Below, one piece after another: positions 1 through 9,872 of a DNA stretch of 64,000 nt (its first letter is position 1; each line of letters starts with the position of its first letter). The notes below the pieces were generated by a model that saw nothing but the letters and a program-made list of their open reading frames with translations, was not told the DNA's origin and did not search any database. This stretch comes from Ruminococcus sp. (GTDB lineage Bacteria > Bacillota > Clostridia > Oscillospirales > Ruminococcaceae). Both the position numbers and the translations under genes were made by a program. The stretch is from the NCBI RefSeq assembly GCF_024691275.1, contig NZ_JAILNU010000065.1, positions 1 to 64,000 of the forward strand, in the 5' to 3' direction.

Positions 1-2
1 TC

Positions 3-62
3 GTTCTTAATATGAACTGCAGCTCATCTTACCGCATCGACTCGACCATGAATAATGATTAG
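3..62 (+). pseudogene. possible 3' end of an istB-like transposition ATPase gene
   Basis: An open frame enters the window and stops at a TAG at 60-62. Its last residues include a SSYRID stretch, which recalls the AYRI-type tail of IstB ATPases of IS21 elements. It is immediately followed by IS21-like terminal repeats, which is where istB would sit. Only 19 codons are visible, so the assignment is an inference from position and a weak motif. It could equally be non-coding. Confidence 0.25.
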
Positions 63-118
63 TGGCTCATTATTTTTTTATCAAAACCGGCTCACTTTTT
101 TATTAGCGCTGTGGCTCA
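62..118. repeat. three direct repeats, probable right end of an IS21-like element
   Basis: Three copies of a GGCTCA-N-TTTTTTAT-like unit begin at about 62, 87 and 111, with a 24-25 bp period. On the minus strand the outermost copy begins TGAGCC, so the element would end in CA on the plus strand. Multiple short terminal repeats and TG...CA ends are typical of the IS21 family. The last repeat abuts the broken acyltransferase reading frame, so this is a plausible insertion boundary. The element body lies outside the window. Confidence 0.45.
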
Positions 119-514
119 GTTTTTTATTGACAAAGGCATCAATGAAAAAGCAGTATATCCGCTTAGCCAAAAAATCAAAAAGAACAACATCTTATAGAAA
201 TACACTTCACAAAACAGCTTAGCAAACTTCTTTGCGGTGATTTGAGACTTACACATAAAATATCCGGTTATCATCACAAAGCAATTGATTCCGATTTTTC
301 CCCATGCACCAAACAGAAACAAAAACAGTGAATTTCCAGACATAGGATTTTCAGCAATCGGTCCATCATCACTCATTAATCCAGAATTAACAACAAAATG
401 ATGTGCAACAATCAATAGCATGGTAATGATTCGGAATAACTCCAAATTCGATTCGCGGATTTTAGGTTGATACCCACCTTTATTATTCATCGATAACTCT
501 TTACAATCTACCAT
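116..514 (-). pseudogene. truncated acyltransferase-3 family gene (N-terminal fragment)
   Basis: The translated fragment matches the N terminus of the intact acyltransferase at 4390-5541: both share the ELFRIITMLLIVAHH block, the FGAWGKIGINCFVMITGYFM block and the ITAKKFAKL segment. After about 130 residues the similarity ends, a few unrelated residues follow, and the frame stops inside the IS21-like repeats. The start is taken at 514, preceded by a GGAGGA ribosome site; an ATG at 490 is an alternative. The fragment is a paralogue, not an exact copy, because many residues differ. It lacks most of the transmembrane helices of the family and is almost certainly inactive. Confidence 0.8.
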
Positions 515-548
515 AGTTACTTCTTGTCCTCCAAAATCACATCGCAAA

Positions 549-907
549 GTAAGCGCCACCCCCACCCATACGTTTACGAGGCTCAAAAAATGCGATTAAA
601 TAGTTCCAAAGGGTTCTACCCGAAAGGAGCTGAGAATATGCCAACGATCAGAGAAGTAAAGACCAAGCTACGTCACAGGAAGTGGTCAGAGCAGATACAG
701 GAATGCCAAAGCAGCAGCATGACCGTAACTGCTTGGTGCAAGGAAAAAGGTATCAGCCAGCACACATACTACTCCCGCTTGAATACGGTGAGGAAGGAAC
801 TGCTGAAAAGAGCTGACTTTCCCTTGCAGTAGATCGTACCGCTGAGTGTCTCTCAAAGCGTCACCTGCACGACAGCTACGGTGCAAGCAACAATGTTCAT
901 ATCTTAA
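549..907 (+). mobile_element. IS66-family remnant, left end and first ORF only
   Basis: The segment opens with GTAAGCGCC at 549-557, the form of an IS66 terminal inverted repeat, just upstream of the broken acyltransferase start. It carries an IS66 accessory ORF and then runs directly into the stop codon of rmlA. No TnpB or DDE transposase ORF follows, so the element is deleted on its right side. The exact right boundary cannot be set by eye; it lies at or before about 907. Confidence 0.6.
638..832 (+). pseudogene. IS66 accessory protein (TnpA-like), disrupted by a nonsense codon
   Basis: The product is 64 aa with the WSEQIQEC...GMSV-like, WCKEKGIS...YY arrangement typical of the small helix-turn-helix TnpA protein of IS66 elements. 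The start is the ATG at 638, set by AAAGGAG 8-10 bases upstream; the frame is open further upstream but without a ribosome site. A TAG at 830-832 ends it, yet the same frame continues for 24 sense codons (IVPLSVSQSVT...) to a TAA at 905-907. That tail resembles the C terminus expected for the family, so the TAG looks like a nonsense mutation in a decaying gene. Confidence 0.65.
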
Positions 908-1791
908 TACTTCACTCTGCCTTCAGCCACAGCCTTTAAATGCGCCCCATAAGGGCTCTTGCCATATGCCTCTGCAGATTTCAGTAGACCTTCTTTATCA
1001 ATCCACCCATTAATGAATGCGATCTCCTCCGGCGCAGAAATGGTAATGCCCTGTCTGTTCTGAACCATCTCAACAAAGTTTGCTGCTTCAAGCAAACTCT
1101 GCATTGTTCCAGTATCGAGCCATGCAAAACCACGTCCGAGGAGCTGAACATCAAGAAGTCCATCTGAAAGATACATATCATTCAGCGTGGTGATTTCCAA
1201 CTCGCCTCGTGCAGACGGCTTCACTTGATTTGCTCTGTCGCTCACGCCAGCCGGATAGAAATACAAACCGGTCACCGCGTAGTTCGATTTCGGATTCTTC
1301 GGCTTTTCCTCAATTGAAAGCGCCTTGCCATTCTCGTCAAACTCTACCACGCCGAAACGCTCCGGATCCGGTACATAATAACCAAACACGGTTGCTCTTC
1401 CTTTTTCTTCCGCATCGGAAACAGCAGCTTTCAACAGCTTCCTGAATCCATTACCATAGAAAATATTATCTCCAAGTACCATTGCTCCTGCTTCTCTGTT
1501 AAGGAACTCCTCACCGAGAATAAATGCCTGAGCAAGTCCATCAGGACTTGGTTGAACTTTATAAGACAAATTAATACCGTATTGACTTCCTTCACCGAGC
1601 AGTGCTTCAAAGCGCGGAGTATCATCCGGTGTACTGATAATCAAGATATCCTTGATCCCTGCAAGCATCAACGTACTGAGCGGATAATAGATCATCGGCT
1701 TATCATAAATCGGAAGCAACTGCTTCGATGTCACCTTTGTCAGCGGATAAAGACGTGTACCGCTGCCTCCTGCAAGAACAATACCCTTCAT
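904..1791 (-). CDS. rmlA: glucose-1-phosphate thymidylyltransferase
   Basis: This 295-aa protein makes dTDP-glucose from glucose-1-phosphate and dTTP, the first step of dTDP-L-rhamnose synthesis. The N terminus has the nucleotidyltransferase signature [16 protein letters not shown], followed by [18 protein letters not shown] and the VLGDNIFYG segment, all characteristic of RmlA. Length equals that of typical family members. It is the last gene of the minus-strand polysaccharide operon, 16 bases after rmlC, and its stop codon touches the IS66 remnant. Its product also feeds the VioA-like aminosugar branch through RmlB. The assignment is firm; regulation is presumably with the operon. Confidence 0.97.
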   Translation of the reverse strand: MKGIVLAGGSGTRLYPLTKVTSKQLLPIYDKPMIYYPLSTLMLAGIKDILIISTPDDTPRFEALLGEGSQYGINLSYKVQPSPDGLAQAFILGEEFLNREAGAMVLGDNIFYGNGFRKLLKAAVSDAEEKGRATVFGYYVPDPERFGVVEFDENGKALSIEEKPKNPKSNYAVTGLYFYPAGVSDRANQVKPSARGELEITTLNDMYLSDGLLDVQLLGRGFAWLDTGTMQSLLEAANFVEMVQNRQGITISAPEEIAFINGWIDKEGLLKSAEAYGKSPYGAHLKAVAEGRVKY

Positions 1792-1807
1792 ATCAATTCA
1801 CAACCTT

Positions 1808-2416
1808 TCAGAATTTAAATGTATCCTTGAAGCCGAGCCACTTCTGATCCTTATCAGAGAGATTTAGCTTTGTGCCATCAGTGAGCGTATAGCCCTCTGC
1901 GCTTGCGCTGCCGTTGTATGTACCGACAAGCTCCGGCCACTCGATGCCGATTTCCGGATCGTTCCATGCCATGCCGCCCTCGTCATTTGCATGATAGAAG
2001 TCATCGCACTTATAGCAGAACTCCGCCACATCGGAGAGCACAAGGAAACCGTGTGCAAAGCCCTTCGGAATCAGAAACTGCTTTTTGTTTTCCTCAGTCA
2101 ATTCCACACCGTACCACTTGCCGTATGTCGCGGAACCGGTTCGGAGATCGACTGCAACGTCAAACACTCTGCCCTTGATTGCACGGACAAGCTTTGTCTG
2201 CGGAAACTGCTTCTGGAAGTGCAAACCGCGAAGCACACCCTTCGTCGAACATGACTGATTGTCCTGCACAAACACGATGTCGATGCCTGCTTCCGCCATG
2301 TCACGCTGGCTGTAGGTCTCCATGAAATAACCGCGGTTATCGCCGTGAACTGCTGGCGTGATAACACAAAGTCCCTCGATACCGCCGACATTTTTCTCAA
2401 CTATGATCTGTCCCAT
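1808..2416 (-). CDS. rmlC: dTDP-4-dehydrorhamnose 3,5-epimerase
   Basis: RmlC epimerises dTDP-4-keto-6-deoxyglucose at C3 and C5. The protein of about 202 aa shows the cupin motifs of the family: GDNRGYFMETY, VQDNQSCSTKGVLRGLHFQ with the catalytic His, KGRVFDVAVDLR and IPKGFAHGF. The start is taken at 2416, where AAAGGAG lies 8 bases upstream; the frame is open further upstream but that part overlaps rmlD. Its ATG overlaps the TAA of rmlD (TAATG), indicating translational coupling. It is slightly longer than many RmlC proteins at the C terminus but otherwise ordinary. Confidence 0.96.
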   Translation of the reverse strand: MGQIIVEKNVGGIEGLCVITPAVHGDNRGYFMETYSQRDMAEAGIDIVFVQDNQSCSTKGVLRGLHFQKQFPQTKLVRAIKGRVFDVAVDLRTGSATYGKWYGVELTEENKKQFLIPKGFAHGFLVLSDVAEFCYKCDDFYHANDEGGMAWNDPEIGIEWPELVGTYNGSASAEGYTLTDGTKLNLSDKDQKWLGFKDTFKF

Positions 2417-3303
2417 TACTGAATCTCCTTTAAATATCTTGCAAGCGCATCCTGCCATGTCGGCAGCGGCGCAAAGCCGTTCTCGACGAGCTTGGACTTA
2501 TCCAGTCGGCTATTGAACGGTCTTGCAGCCTTGGAAAGACCGTATTCCGCAGTTGTAACTGGTGTCACCTTTGTAGACATCCCAGCCTGCTTGTAAATTT
2601 CAACTGTGAAGTCGTACCACGAAATATAGCCGCCCTCGTTGGTTGCATGATAATAGCCGTACTTATCCGTTTCAGCCATATCCACTAGCAGCCGCGCAAG
2701 ATCATAAGTATAGGTCGGCGTGCCGATCTGGTCGCTAACAACGCGCACCTCATCATGCGTCTTGCCAACATTGACCATCGTCTTGATGAAATTCTTGCCG
2801 TTCACGCCGAATACCCATGCAATACGCACGATGAAATACTTATCCAGTGTGTTCGCAACGGCGAGCTCACCATCGAGCTTGGATTGACCGTAGACATTCT
2901 GCGGCGCATAGTCCTTGCAGTCCGGCTGCCACGGCTCTTCACCCTGACCGTTGAAAACGTAATCAGTCGAGATATAGATCATCTTGCAGTCCAGTTTCTT
3001 GCAAACATTGGCAATATTCTGCGTACCGTCCACATTGATTGCTTTGACCTTTGGCTGATTCTCTTCGTCCTCAGCAGCATCCACGGCTGTCCATGCAGCG
3101 CAGTGAATCACAACGTCCGGCTTGACCTCGGAAATCACCTTATCAACTGCCACTGCATCCGTAATATCCAGCTTGACATACTCGCATTCAGCAGCCGTCT
3201 CGTCCAGAATATCGCTTCCAATCGCGGTATAGCCGCGCTTTTTCAGCTCATTTACCACATCAAATCCGAGCTGTCCGCCGACACCTGTTACAAACGCTTT
3301 CAC
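2416..3303 (-). CDS. rmlD: dTDP-4-dehydrorhamnose reductase
   Basis: RmlD reduces dTDP-4-keto-rhamnose to dTDP-L-rhamnose using NAD(P)H. The 295-aa protein has an N-terminal Rossmann signature GVGGQLGFD, the HCAAWTAVDAAE segment and the catalytic YGQSKLDGE triad region of short-chain dehydrogenase/reductases. The start is a GTG at 3303 with GGAGG 7 bases upstream; a longer frame exists but would overlap rmlB and lacks support. It lies 2 bases after the rmlB stop and overlaps the rmlC start. A rare start codon is the only unusual point. Confidence 0.95.
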   Translation of the reverse strand: MKAFVTGVGGQLGFDVVNELKKRGYTAIGSDILDETAAECEYVKLDITDAVAVDKVISEVKPDVVIHCAAWTAVDAAEDEENQPKVKAINVDGTQNIANVCKKLDCKMIYISTDYVFNGQGEEPWQPDCKDYAPQNVYGQSKLDGELAVANTLDKYFIVRIAWVFGVNGKNFIKTMVNVGKTHDEVRVVSDQIGTPTYTYDLARLLVDMAETDKYGYYHATNEGGYISWYDFTVEIYKQAGMSTKVTPVTTAEYGLSKAARPFNSRLDKSKLVENGFAPLPTWQDALARYLKEIQ

Positions 3304-3305
3304 AA

Positions 3306-4334
<1,029 letters not shown>

Positions 4335-4389
4335 GATTTAAATACCTCCATAAAAAATCTTCACACAGGTTACTTCAATAACCCGTCAT

Positions 4390-5541
4390 TTACATAATAC
4401 TCATTTTATCAAGAAATGCTTTTTCTTTTCGAGTTATCCAAGAGCTAACTCCATTCCAATACTTATCCCACAATTTGAAAAACGGCTTCTCAAGCAAATT
4501 GATTCTTATAATATCAATCACACTACAAATTGTAAAGATACCAATCATGCATCCTATAGCATACAACGGCATCAGTTCATCACCAAAATGACCAACAACA
4601 TCCAATGTATCGTTCCAGAGCCAACGCCGCATTGTGTCACTGTTAGCATGAATCAACAAAACACCGAATGTAGACGCAGCAACAGTGTTTATAAACCTGT
4701 TATATGGAATTCTGAGATTCTTGAAGAAAAGAAATGCAAGCACGCCAACTGCTACTGCCAAAAAGCTGTTAGAATCTGTTACAAAATAAAAAGGGATAAA
4801 AATATTGAATCTTTCACCTAAATATGCGCAACATATAACACTTGCCGCGGACATAAGTACAAACAACAGTAATAATATTCCGCATATCTTAGTGTTATCA
4901 AACCACTTCTTGGGATAAAGCCTAATATAAGATGCTATAACATACAACACCATAAACCATGACACATAGTTCATGTTCAAAGCAAAAAGCCCACATTTAA
5001 GTGTTCCAAACAAAACATATGTTAAGCAACTCAGTAGTATTAGAAAGAAATGTGTTCGCTCGCTGATATGCTTTATCAAATAATTCAAAAACGGAATAAA
5101 CAAAAAGAATACCATATAACAATCATCAAATTTATATTTAATTGATGTGATAGGTACAATTGTTTTGACAAATGCAGTGACTGAAAAATTTTCATACTCG
5201 GTTAACAGAAAAATAAGAAAGAGAACTATGCGATAAAGCATTATTTCACATAAGAGCTTTGCAAATTTCTTAGCGGTAATATTAGATTTACACATAAAGT
5301 ATCCTGTTATCATTACAAAGCAATTGATGCCGATTTTACCCCACGCTCCAAATAACAAAAGAAAAATAGAAAGTGGCGAAGTCGGAGACTCGGCTATTGG
5401 ACCATCAACTGCTGTTAAGCCAGAATTAACAACATAATGATGTGCCACAATCAGCAACATCGTAATAATGCGAAACAACTCGATGTTTGATGCTCTTTTT
5501 GAGGAGGCGGCCTCTCCCCCACCTGCTAACATTTTTGACAT
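4390..5541 (-). CDS. acyltransferase-3 family membrane protein
   Basis: This 383-aa integral membrane protein belongs to the acyltransferase-3 (OafA/NolL-like) family, which O-acylates or acetylates sugars of surface polymers. The N terminus has the ELFRIITMLLIVAHH block with the conserved helix-1 His, and about ten hydrophobic segments follow to the end. It sits between rmlB and the aminotransferase, so a sugar in the polysaccharide repeat is the likely acceptor; the donor is probably acetyl-CoA (inference). AAAGGTG precedes the start. A truncated paralogue lies at 116-514, which suggests that acyl modification at this locus has been duplicated and partly lost. Confidence 0.85.
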   Translation of the reverse strand: MSKMLAGGGEAASSKRASNIELFRIITMLLIVAHHYVVNSGLTAVDGPIAESPTSPLSIFLLLFGAWGKIGINCFVMITGYFMCKSNITAKKFAKLLCEIMLYRIVLFLIFLLTEYENFSVTAFVKTIVPITSIKYKFDDCYMVFFLFIPFLNYLIKHISERTHFFLILLSCLTYVLFGTLKCGLFALNMNYVSWFMVLYVIASYIRLYPKKWFDNTKICGILLLLFVLMSAASVICCAYLGERFNIFIPFYFVTDSNSFLAVAVGVLAFLFFKNLRIPYNRFINTVAASTFGVLLIHANSDTMRRWLWNDTLDVVGHFGDELMPLYAIGCMIGIFTICSVIDIIRINLLEKPFFKLWDKYWNGVSSWITRKEKAFLDKMSIM

Positions 5542-5558
5542 ACTTTATTCACCTTTAA

Positions 5559-6671
5559 TTATTTTTTACAGCATAGTATTACATCACATATACGATTCAC
5601 ATCATCCATACTCAAATCAGCATACAACGGCAATGTAAGCACGCGCTTGCTGATATGCAAAGCAACAGGTGTCTGATTCACATCATATGCTCCATGGAAG
5701 CAATCAAATGTATTGGTCAGCGGATAGAAATACTTTCTTGCACCGATGCCCTGTTCCGCGAGAGCATCAAACACTTCATTGCGGGTTGCACCAAACTGTG
5801 TCGGCTCAAATACCACCGGGAAATATGCATAATTAGGTTCAACATCACTCTGAGTAGGGCAAAGAATAATGCCATCAACACCAGAGAGTCTTGAACGATA
5901 CTGTTCCACAACCGCTTTACGCTTTGCAACCTCTTCATCAAGATGCCGCAGATTGCAAATGCCCATTGCCGCTTGGAACTCGTTCATCTTTGCATTGCCG
6001 CCGACAAATTCAACCGTCTCAGGTCCTCTGATACCAAAGTTCTTCATATCATTTAGCGTCTGTACAAGAGCGTCATTCGAGAAACACACAGAGCCGCCCT
6101 CAATGGTATTAAATACCTTTGTAGCATGGAAACTGTACATCGATGCATCGCCAAAGCAAGCCGTGCTTATCCCCTTGTACTTTACACCAAACGCATGTGC
6201 TGCATCATAGATAACTTTTAAGCCATACTTCTTGGCAATTCGCTCAATCTCCTCGACATTGCAGACATTACCGTACACATGCACGGGAACAATTGCACAG
6301 GTCTTATCCGTAATCAATGACTCAATCTTTGTTGCATCCATCGTATAGTATGTAGGATCAATGTCGCAGAAAACAGGATTCAAACTATTGCGAACGATTG
6401 CGTGCGTAGTCGAAGCAAAAGTGAACGGGCTGGTGATAACCTCTCCACCCTTCGGCAGATTCATTGCTGCAAGAACATTTTCAAGTGCAAGATGGCCGTT
6501 GGTGTAAAGAACAACATGTGGAACGTTCAGCAAGTTCTCAAGTTTAGCTTGAAGCTGCTTGTGCTTTGTTCCCATATTGGTCAGCCAATGGCTATCCCAT
6601 AATTCTTTGATTTCTTCACAATATTCCTCATAGTCAGGCATTGAGGAACGTGTTACTAATATATTACTCAT
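5559..6671 (-). CDS. DegT/DnrJ/EryC1 aminotransferase, VioA-like
   Basis: This PLP enzyme of 370 aa belongs to the sugar aminotransferase family. The internal aldimine lysine is in SFHATKVFNTIEGG (about Lys185), and IYDAAHAFG carries the PLP-binding Asp. The N-terminal WDSHWLTNMG and LYTNGHLALE motifs recall VioA, which makes dTDP-4-amino-4,6-dideoxyglucose from the RmlB product; assignment to this exact substrate is by resemblance and by the presence of rmlA and rmlB. Its ATG overlaps the stop of the upstream GNAT gene (ATGA), so the two are translationally coupled. Alternatives are other dTDP-keto-sugar aminotransferases. Confidence 0.85.
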   Translation of the reverse strand: MSNILVTRSSMPDYEEYCEEIKELWDSHWLTNMGTKHKQLQAKLENLLNVPHVVLYTNGHLALENVLAAMNLPKGGEVITSPFTFASTTHAIVRNSLNPVFCDIDPTYYTMDATKIESLITDKTCAIVPVHVYGNVCNVEEIERIAKKYGLKVIYDAAHAFGVKYKGISTACFGDASMYSFHATKVFNTIEGGSVCFSNDALVQTLNDMKNFGIRGPETVEFVGGNAKMNEFQAAMGICNLRHLDEEVAKRKAVVEQYRSRLSGVDGIILCPTQSDVEPNYAYFPVVFEPTQFGATRNEVFDALAEQGIGARKYFYPLTNTFDCFHGAYDVNQTPVALHISKRVLTLPLYADLSMDDVNRICDVILCCKK

Positions 6672-7150
6672 AAATAATCACCTATTTTTTTGATATAATA
6701 AAATGAAGACTGGCTCGCTTCACCTATACAACGCATTCCCATTTTATTGTAAAATGCTATTGCATTATTATTTGATTTATTTACTTCAAGTTTTAAATAA
6801 AGCATATCCTTTTTAATTGCTAAGTCACACGCTTTATCAAACAATAATCTTCCCACACCTTTTCCTCTATACGCCGGATCTACAGCAATAAAAGGTATGT
6901 ATGCCGTTCGAGTCAAAACATCGTTTGCGTATACAGCAACAAATCCCGCAACTTCATCACCTATTTTAACTACAAGGAAGCAAGCGTATTCAGCTAATTT
7001 TAGAGCCATCTTATGCCTAAACTCATCATTGTTTCGTAAAGAAGTAAGTTCATTTTGAAAAGAATTCAGGACCACTTCAATATCTGCATAATTATCACAG
7101 ATTACAAAGCAAATACTTGGATGACCTGAATCTGTATGTCCTAATCTCAC
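6668..7150 (-). CDS. GNAT-family N-acetyltransferase
   Basis: This 160-aa protein shows the acetyl-CoA binding GNAT core: FIAVDPAYRGKGVGRLLFDKA (motif A, R-G-K-G-V-G) and the LKLEVNKSNNNAIAFYNKMG motif B. The start is a GTG at 7150, supported by AAGGTGG seven bases upstream and by GTGA overlap with the ATP-grasp stop. It ends in an ATGA overlap with the VioA-like aminotransferase. The arrangement predicts N-acylation of the 4-amino sugar made by its neighbour, though GNAT substrates cannot be read from sequence. It is a free-standing GNAT domain, unlike the left-handed beta-helix acetyltransferases usually seen for such sugars. Confidence 0.8.
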   Translation of the reverse strand: MRLGHTDSGHPSICFVICDNYADIEVVLNSFQNELTSLRNNDEFRHKMALKLAEYACFLVVKIGDEVAGFVAVYANDVLTRTAYIPFIAVDPAYRGKGVGRLLFDKACDLAIKKDMLYLKLEVNKSNNNAIAFYNKMGMRCIGEASQSSFYYIKKIGDYL

Positions 7151-8340
7151 TTCAATACCACCTTAACATAGTCATTCATGTGGTTCATCTTGTCATACAT
7201 TTCATCAGCACTCGAAAACTTCAAGAAGATAATTCCAAGTGCTTTAGCGGCATTATCAAAGCACTCTACGGAATCGCCTTCTTTTTTATACAATTCCTTT
7301 CGGAAAATATTCTTTTCTATCTCATCAGAAAAGACGATATCCTGATAGATTCCATCTGCATCAGAATGAAGAACATAATGTGAACAGTAAGGTATCTCAA
7401 TATGAGGATTAATGTTCAGTTTCTCACCCATAGCAGCCAACACGGACATCTCAACAATGTCCACACCGAAAATTGCGCTAAGTTGTATTGGTATCATATT
7501 CCCACCGGCTCTCGGTCCGATATCGATCAGATAAACCTTGTCATCATTATCAATCATCAGCTCAACATTCATACTGCCACTCTGAATGTTTAATTTCGTC
7601 ACCAGATTTTGTAATACGGCTTTAGCTTTCTCCAAATCCGAATCGCTCAGCAATACCGGAAAGATTTCCCCTCCTGGAACAAGTGGATTGGGCGAATGCT
7701 CTCGAAAGCAATTCATTAATCCCCAAATAATGACCTTACCGTTATCAATGAAGATATCCCCACCGATATTGTACTTATGCTTTTGAACGATGAACTTTTC
7801 AATAATGATTCTCTTGGAATGTGAGAACGAAAACGCAAACTCCACAGCATTCTCAAATCCATTTGAGGATTGAAGGATTGTCACGCCTTTGCTTCCCGAA
7901 GAATCAACTGGCTTCATGATGATAGGATAATCAAAACTATCCTTATCCTGAATTGCCGATTCAGCGCTTGAATATCCCTTTGCAAAAGGACAATCAAAAC
8001 CGTTATCCGATAAAAATGTCCTAAACTTGTCCTTATTGCAAAGAATATCCACAGATTTATAAGGATTTGTCGGAAGACCAAGCTTTTCCGCAACATAAGC
8101 TGCTGTTGGAGCGGCAGGATCAGAAGCATATGCAATCACGCCATTAACATTTTCTTCCTCGGCAACCCTCAATACCGCATCCTTATCAGTCGTACTCACA
8201 AGATAAAATCTATCAGCTACAAACTGTCCTGGGTTGTCTGAAAGATAATCACAAACAACAGTATAATAACCTAATCGCTTGGCGGTTTCGATTGCTACAA
8301 CCTGTTGTGCAGAACCGCCCAATAAAAGTATTTTTTTCAT
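7147..8340 (-). CDS. ATP-grasp ligase
   Basis: This 397-aa protein has the ATP-grasp architecture: an N-terminal Rossmann-like preATP domain starting KKILLLGGSAQQVVAI, a central segment with YPIIMKPVDSSGSKGV (ATP-binding Lys and glycine-rich loop) and a C-terminal metal site ELMIDNDDKVYLIDIGPRAGG. The family forms amide or thioester bonds via acyl phosphates; the carboxylate and amine here are unknown. It is locked by overlapping codons to the GNAT and aminotransferase genes, so attaching an amino acid or other carboxylate to an aminosugar, or preparing the acyl donor, is a reasonable inference. A PurK-like or carnosine-synthase-like activity cannot be excluded. Confidence 0.8.
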   Translation of the reverse strand: MKKILLLGGSAQQVVAIETAKRLGYYTVVCDYLSDNPGQFVADRFYLVSTTDKDAVLRVAEEENVNGVIAYASDPAAPTAAYVAEKLGLPTNPYKSVDILCNKDKFRTFLSDNGFDCPFAKGYSSAESAIQDKDSFDYPIIMKPVDSSGSKGVTILQSSNGFENAVEFAFSFSHSKRIIIEKFIVQKHKYNIGGDIFIDNGKVIIWGLMNCFREHSPNPLVPGGEIFPVLLSDSDLEKAKAVLQNLVTKLNIQSGSMNVELMIDNDDKVYLIDIGPRAGGNMIPIQLSAIFGVDIVEMSVLAAMGEKLNINPHIEIPYCSHYVLHSDADGIYQDIVFSDEIEKNIFRKELYKKEGDSVECFDNAAKALGIIFLKFSSADEMYDKMNHMNDYVKVVLK

Positions 8341-8342
8341 AA

Positions 8343-9815
8343 TTACGCTTCTTTCTTTTTTTTATGAAGTAATCCCTTAACAGTATTGATAAGATATTCA
8401 AAGCTATCAATATGGAACAGTTTTGATAATACAATATATATTGTAGCTCCAACAGGAACTTGAATGAGCAATGTCAATACACTACTCAATCCAATAAACT
8501 GAACACAAAACACAATTACGCCCATAAAAAGGGAAAGGCAAATCTGAGGCATCATATCCTTTAGCTGTTCAAGATAACTATAATTCATAAGCTTTTTATT
8601 TGGCCATGAATTAATAATTTGACCAAGAACAGATGTTACTAACAAGCTATATGCCATAGCCAAAGGACTAATCCACATTGTGGATAATATTGCAATTATA
8701 CCAATAACCTTTTTTATTATCTCTAGAATTAAAAACAAATCACTTCGTCCCATAGCCTTAATAGCATTAAGATTTGCTGTGTGTATTGGATAGAAAGCAA
8801 ACGTAAAGCAGAATATTCGTAAAAACGGTACACACGGCAACCACTTATCTGTTAATATCAGTGAAATCAATGGTTCTGCACATACTGCCAAACCAACCAT
8901 AAAAGGCATCATGATATATGTGCTAATTTTAATTGATCTTCGCGTCATACTTTTAACGGCTTCTGGATTATCCTGAACTTTAGACATTGCAGGCAAGAGA
9001 ACACTATCTATCGAGGTATTAATGTTTGTCACAATGAACTGCGGAAACTTTTTTCCTTGATTATAATATGCCAAATCAGACGAACTGTACATCTTACCAA
9101 TTATTAATTGTCTTAAATCATTATATACTGTATCAATCAAAGCTGAAACAAGCAATTTCCAGCCATATGAGAATAATCCTTTCAATCTTTGAAGTGAAAA
9201 CTTTTTTTGTGGACGCCATTTTACCGTAAACCACAAAATGGTTGTATCTATCGCCGCATTAAATAACATCTGTGCAACTAATGCCCATACTCCATAGCCC
9301 AAGTATGCCATGAGTATACCTAAAACCGCCGCTCCTATCGTACCGCCTAATGTTGAAAAGAAAAACTTCTTAAACAGCATATTTCGAGACACATATGCTT
9401 GCTGGACATTTTTTACTCCTGAAATAACTAGAATCAAACTCAAAACACGAATAACGGGTGTTAATTCCGGCATTTTATAAAAAGCTGAAATAAACGGAGC
9501 AGCTACAAACATTATAATATAGAGAACAGTACATACTACTATATTAAAATAGAACACACTGGAGAAGTCCAGATCATCAGCATCTTTCTTCTGAATCAAT
9601 GCATTACCCATGCCACTATCAACAAATACCTGCATGATCGTAGTAAAAACGGTTACTAACGCAATAGTGCCGTAAACTGATGGATCAAGCAATCTTGCAA
9701 GTACTATTGATACAATGAATGTTACTCCTTGGGCTCCACAACGTTCAAAAAAGCGCCATAAGAAATTTGATAGAACTGAGTTGCTTTTTTTTGTTCTCGT
9801 GTTATTGTCCTTCAT
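8343..9815 (-). CDS. polysaccharide repeat-unit flippase (Wzx/TuaB-like)
   Basis: A 490-aa integral membrane protein with about 12-14 hydrophobic segments, related to the oligosaccharide flippases of the MOP superfamily. The N-terminal segment with SIVLARLLDPSVYG, VDSGMGNALIQKKDAD and the paired central helices is typical of the WzxC/TuaB branch. It is expected to move the lipid-linked repeat unit across the membrane. It lies between the ATP-grasp gene (2 bp gap) and a glycosyltransferase, and together with the Wzy-like gene at 10845 identifies a Wzx/Wzy-dependent pathway. AGGAGG is about 15 bases upstream of the ATG, rather far. Confidence 0.9.
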   Translation of the reverse strand: MKDNNTRTKKSNSVLSNFLWRFFERCGAQGVTFIVSIVLARLLDPSVYGTIALVTVFTTIMQVFVDSGMGNALIQKKDADDLDFSSVFYFNIVVCTVLYIIMFVAAPFISAFYKMPELTPVIRVLSLILVISGVKNVQQAYVSRNMLFKKFFFSTLGGTIGAAVLGILMAYLGYGVWALVAQMLFNAAIDTTILWFTVKWRPQKKFSLQRLKGLFSYGWKLLVSALIDTVYNDLRQLIIGKMYSSSDLAYYNQGKKFPQFIVTNINTSIDSVLLPAMSKVQDNPEAVKSMTRRSIKISTYIMMPFMVGLAVCAEPLISLILTDKWLPCVPFLRIFCFTFAFYPIHTANLNAIKAMGRSDLFLILEIIKKVIGIIAILSTMWISPLAMAYSLLVTSVLGQIINSWPNKKLMNYSYLEQLKDMMPQICLSLFMGVIVFCVQFIGLSSVLTLLIQVPVGATIYIVLSKLFHIDSFEYLINTVKGLLHKKKKEA

Positions 9816-9872
9816 TTAATCTACCACACGCCTCCTAATGAATTAATAGATACAGATTGACATATGAAACTA

